Assembly (NCBI GenBank): GCA_934183325.1
Contig: CAKPSH010000007.1
Coordinates: forward strand, 1-64,000
Direction of reading: 5' to 3'
Source of the DNA: an uncultured Clostridia bacterium
GTDB lineage: Bacteria > Bacillota > Clostridia > TANB77 > CAG-508
DNA length: 64,000 nucleotides
A model generated the notes under the pieces. It did not search any database, was not told where the DNA came from, and saw nothing but the letters and a program-made list of their open reading frames with translations. The first letter of the stretch is position 1. Each line of letters begins with the position of its first letter. Of this stretch, positions 61,266 through 64,000 are shown in pieces. The position numbers were made by a program, and so were the translations under genes.

Positions 61266-63680
61266 ATGAACAATAAAATAGAACTATTAGCACCAGCTGG
61301 TAATTTGGACTGCTTAAAGGCAGCAGTTCAAAATGGAGCTGATGCAATTTATATTGGTGCTTCAAGTTTTAGTGCTAGAGCTGGGGCTACCAATTTTAAT
61401 AAAGAGCAATTAAAAGAAGCTGTTGATTATGCACATATACGAAATGTAAAAATCCATTTAGCACTAAATACTCTAATAAAAAATAATGAATTAGATTCTG
61501 CATTAAATCTAGCTACCTATGCTTATGAGATTGGTGTAGATGCAATTATTATACAAGATTTAGGACTAGCAAAAATTTTGATTAAAAGTTTTCCAAAAAT
61601 GCCTATACATGCTAGTACACAAATGACCATTCATAATTTAGAAGGTGTTCAACAAGCAGAAAAATTAGGTTTTTCTAGAGTAATCTTATCTAGAGAACTT
61701 TCACTTGATGAAATTAATTATATTTGTAGAAATTCAAATATAGAAATTGAATCTTTTGTTCACGGTGCCCTTTGTATTTCATATTCTGGTCAATGCTTGT
61801 TTTCAAGTATGATTGGCGGTCGTTCTGCTAATCGTGGAAAATGTGCACAAGCTTGTAGGCTTCCTTATGAGCTATTGGAAGATAATAAAACCACCATAGA
61901 CAGAGGCTTTTTATTAAGTCCACGTGATCTATGTGGTCTAGACTATCTTAAAGGACTCATTTCATCTGGTCTATCTTCTTTAAAAATTGAAGGTCGCTTA
62001 AAATCACCTGAGTATGTTGCAACAGTTACTAAAATATATAGAAAATATATTGATTTATACTATAAAGACGGTAATTTTAAAATTGATGATGAAGATAGAA
62101 TTGCCCTACTTCAGGTATTTAATAGAGGTGGTTTTTCATCAGGACATTTAACAGATTCACCAAATCATGACCTAATTTTTAAAGAGCGTCCTAGTAATAT
62201 TGGTGTTTACATTGGAAATGTGTCTAACTTTAATTCAAATAAAGGACATATAAAAATCAACTTAGCAAGTCCTGTTGAAATTGGTGATACTGTAACTTTT
62301 GAGAAAGAAAATACTAGATATACAATCTCAGAATTAATGATAGGAAATTCCAATCTACGACAAGCAAACATTGGGCAAATTGTAACTATTGGCAGAATGA
62401 AAGGAAATATACATTTAGGTGACAAAATATATAAGCTTTCTAGTAATTCTCTATCAGAAGATGCTTTAAAGAGTTTTGAAAAAGAAAATAAAAAAATTCT
62501 TTTGGATGCAAAAATCACTATAAAAAAAGATGAACCTATAACCGTTAAATTAAATGCAAATGATGAATTTGCAAACTATAATGATATTACAATCAACTAT
62601 ATTTCTAATATAGTTCCGACCACAGCACTAAATCGTCCTATAACAAAAGAACGTATTGCAGAGCAATTTAATAAAACAGGAAATACTCCTTATACTTTTT
62701 CTAACTTAGAAATTATATTAGATGACAACTTGTATATTTCTCACATTTCTGATTTAAATGAACTAAGACGAACTGTATTACAAGAATTAGAAAATACTAT
62801 CATAAAAAAATTTACAAGAGTACCAAATGAGTTAAAAATGAAAAACAGTCAATTTGAAGATTTTGTTGAAAAGCCTTTAACTAAAAAGACTTCACTATTA
62901 TTAAATATTTTAAATCTTGATTTTGATTATACTATTTTAGAAAATGTTGATAGAATATATCTTCCACTTCATTTTTTCTCTGCTCAAAACTATGAGAAAT
63001 TAGTAAAACACTTAACTTCAAAGCACAAAGTATACATCTATATGCCATTAATAATAAAAAACAACTACAAAAATATATTTATAAATACTATAAATGAAGC
63101 TTTATCTAAATTTGAAATTGCAGGCTTTATTATTTCAAATTTATCTCAGCTTCAACTTTTAAAAGATTACAAATCTAAATATGAATTTATTGGAAATTAT
63201 ACATTAAACGTTTATAATGACTATACTTCAAGTGAATTGAACAATTTAGGGCTTAATACAATTACACTTTCACCTGAATTAAATAATTTTGATATTGATA
63301 ATATATGCAAAGGACTTACATCAGAATTGATTGTTTATGGAAATACCCCATTAATGAATATGAGATATTGCGTATTAGGTAAATCTAATCAATGTTATCC
63401 TGAATGCGACAGAAAATGTATTTCACACCACAAATATTATTTAAAAGATAGAATGGGCTTCTCTTTACGAGTTATTCCAGACAATATACAAACAATAACA
63501 ACTATATATAATACAAAAATAACATCATTAGCAAGTAAAGATTTAAACATTGATTATGCAAGAATAGATATTCTAGATGAAGATATTGATACCATCAATA
63601 ATATTATAAAAACTGTAAAATCAGGTAAACGTTTAGAAGGACAAGATTACACTAATGGAAATATAAATAGAGATGTATAA
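61266..63680 (+). CDS. Peptidase U32 family protein with DUF3656 (TrhP/RlhA type)
   Basis: An 804-residue long-form U32 protein. The U32 core opens ELLAPAGNLDCLKAAVQNGADAIYIG, with FVHGALCISYSGQCLFSSMIGGRSANRGKCAQACR near 160-196 containing the conserved Cys cluster. A DUF3656-type domain (about 380-500) and a C-terminal region with CYPECDRKC follow, possibly a further metal or FeS site. Characterised relatives take part in RNA hydroxylation (tRNA ho5U34 or 23S C2501). AAAGG upstream; a pseudouridine synthase follows 30 bp later. Confidence 0.9.
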   Translation: MNNKIELLAPAGNLDCLKAAVQNGADAIYIGASSFSARAGATNFNKEQLKEAVDYAHIRNVKIHLALNTLIKNNELDSALNLATYAYEIGVDAIIIQDLGLAKILIKSFPKMPIHASTQMTIHNLEGVQQAEKLGFSRVILSRELSLDEINYICRNSNIEIESFVHGALCISYSGQCLFSSMIGGRSANRGKCAQACRLPYELLEDNKTTIDRGFLLSPRDLCGLDYLKGLISSGLSSLKIEGRLKSPEYVATVTKIYRKYIDLYYKDGNFKIDDEDRIALLQVFNRGGFSSGHLTDSPNHDLIFKERPSNIGVYIGNVSNFNSNKGHIKINLASPVEIGDTVTFEKENTRYTISELMIGNSNLRQANIGQIVTIGRMKGNIHLGDKIYKLSSNSLSEDALKSFEKENKKILLDAKITIKKDEPITVKLNANDEFANYNDITINYISNIVPTTALNRPITKERIAEQFNKTGNTPYTFSNLEIILDDNLYISHISDLNELRRTVLQELENTIIKKFTRVPNELKMKNSQFEDFVEKPLTKKTSLLLNILNLDFDYTILENVDRIYLPLHFFSAQNYEKLVKHLTSKHKVYIYMPLIIKNNYKNIFINTINEALSKFEIAGFIISNLSQLQLLKDYKSKYEFIGNYTLNVYNDYTSSELNNLGLNTITLSPELNNFDIDNICKGLTSELIVYGNTPLMNMRYCVLGKSNQCYPECDRKCISHHKYYLKDRMGFSLRVIPDNIQTITTIYNTKITSLASKDLNIDYARIDILDEDIDTINNIIKTVKSGKRLEGQDYTNGNINRDV

Positions 63681-63710
63681 CCAAAAGGCAAAAGGAGTTA
63701 ATAATATAAA

Positions 63711-64000
63711 ATGAAAGAATTAATTGTTCCAAATAAATATAATAATAAAAAAATTTGCAATTTCATTCTAGATAATTTTAGTGATTTAAAACAAAGTACA
63801 CTCTTCAAAGCCTTAAGACAAAAAGATATTAGAATTAATGATAAAAGAATTAACTCTAATGAAATTGTTCATACTAATGATATAGTAAAAATATATATAG
63901 ACGATAAACTACTATATCTTTCACCAAAAATTGATATAATATTTGAAGATCAAAATCTTCTTATTGTTAATAAGCCATCTGGAATTGAAGTAGAAGGTTC
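63711..64000 (+). CDS. RluA-family pseudouridine synthase, 5' part only
   Basis: 96 codons to the window edge. The N-terminal S4-like domain (FILDNFSDLKQSTLFKALRQKDIRINDKRI) is followed by IIFEDQNLLIVNKPSGIEVEG, the hallmark entry of the RluC/RluD catalytic domain; the HRLDxxTSG catalytic motif lies beyond the edge. Probably modifies 23S rRNA. AAAGGAG is 13 nt before the ATG. Likely co-transcribed with the U32 gene. Confidence 0.88.
   Translation, partial: MKELIVPNKYNNKKICNFILDNFSDLKQSTLFKALRQKDIRINDKRINSNEIVHTNDIVKIYIDDKLLYLSPKIDIIFEDQNLLIVNKPSGIEVEG

Overview
The window is very A+T-rich DNA (G+C roughly a quarter to a third by eye) from a Gram-positive anaerobe of the class Clostridia, probably an uncultured gut commensal. 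Supporting this are a T-box in front of thrS, strong AGGAGG ribosome sites, TTGACA-17-TATAAT promoters, pyruvate formate-lyase with its activase, paired U32 (TrhP-type) proteins, a MurE with the DNPR motif of meso-diaminopimelate enzymes, SpoVB/MurJ-like and FtsK/SpoIIIE proteins, and ArsR/CadC control of a metal ATPase. UAG is a normal stop (ftsK, pnp, the metal ATPase, mscS).

Layout. 1-5 kb: a truncated coiled-coil gene, ftsK, a small coiled-coil protein and rsmD. 5-12 kb: an XRE regulator, cassette A, tRNA-Leu, rlmH, pgi, rpmE, pnp and rpsO. 12-20 kb: cassette B with an in-frame stop, a SUKH protein, a Val-Asp-Phe tRNA operon, pflB-pflA, rhodanese, DUF1294, U32, rnpB and cassette C. 20-33 kb: htpG, a MarR-ABC-ABC exporter operon, two unknown overlapping genes, an ArsR-HMA-P-type ATPase metal operon, hup and a MATE/MOP flippase. 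33-39 kb: cassette I (membrane protein), a VirD4/TraG-like coupling ATPase facing a putative replication-relaxation-like protein, udk and a two-OB-fold SSB. 39-48.5 kb: a topA operon and the cell-wall run murE-mraY-ftsW-murG. 48.6-56 kb: a 1243-residue HExxH protein, small genes, and thrS with a T-box whose promoter lies inside mscS. 56.5-58.7 kb: four tandem G+C-rich cassettes D-G. 58.8-64 kb: Yip1-like and secreted proteins, smpB, a Cys-rich peptide, a long U32 protein and the start of a pseudouridine synthase.

Three patterns are not explained by ordinary annotation. (1) At least eight compact, visibly G+C-richer transcription units are scattered in the window. Each has its own TTGACA-17-TATAAT-type promoter, mostly a small hairpin near the RNA 5' end, one small ORF and a strong inverted-repeat terminator. 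The four at 56.5-58.7 kb encode divergent members of one small protein family that I do not recognise. (2) A 119-bp two-hairpin repeat has four full and two shortened copies, and every copy lies directly downstream of a terminator U-tract in the same relative orientation. This suggests a terminator-targeting non-autonomous element. (3) Several genes have a strong Shine-Dalgarno 27-36 nt upstream of the start codon with an inverted repeat between them. Folding the hairpin would bring the site to about 9-13 nt, an arrangement known from phage T4 genes 38 and 25.
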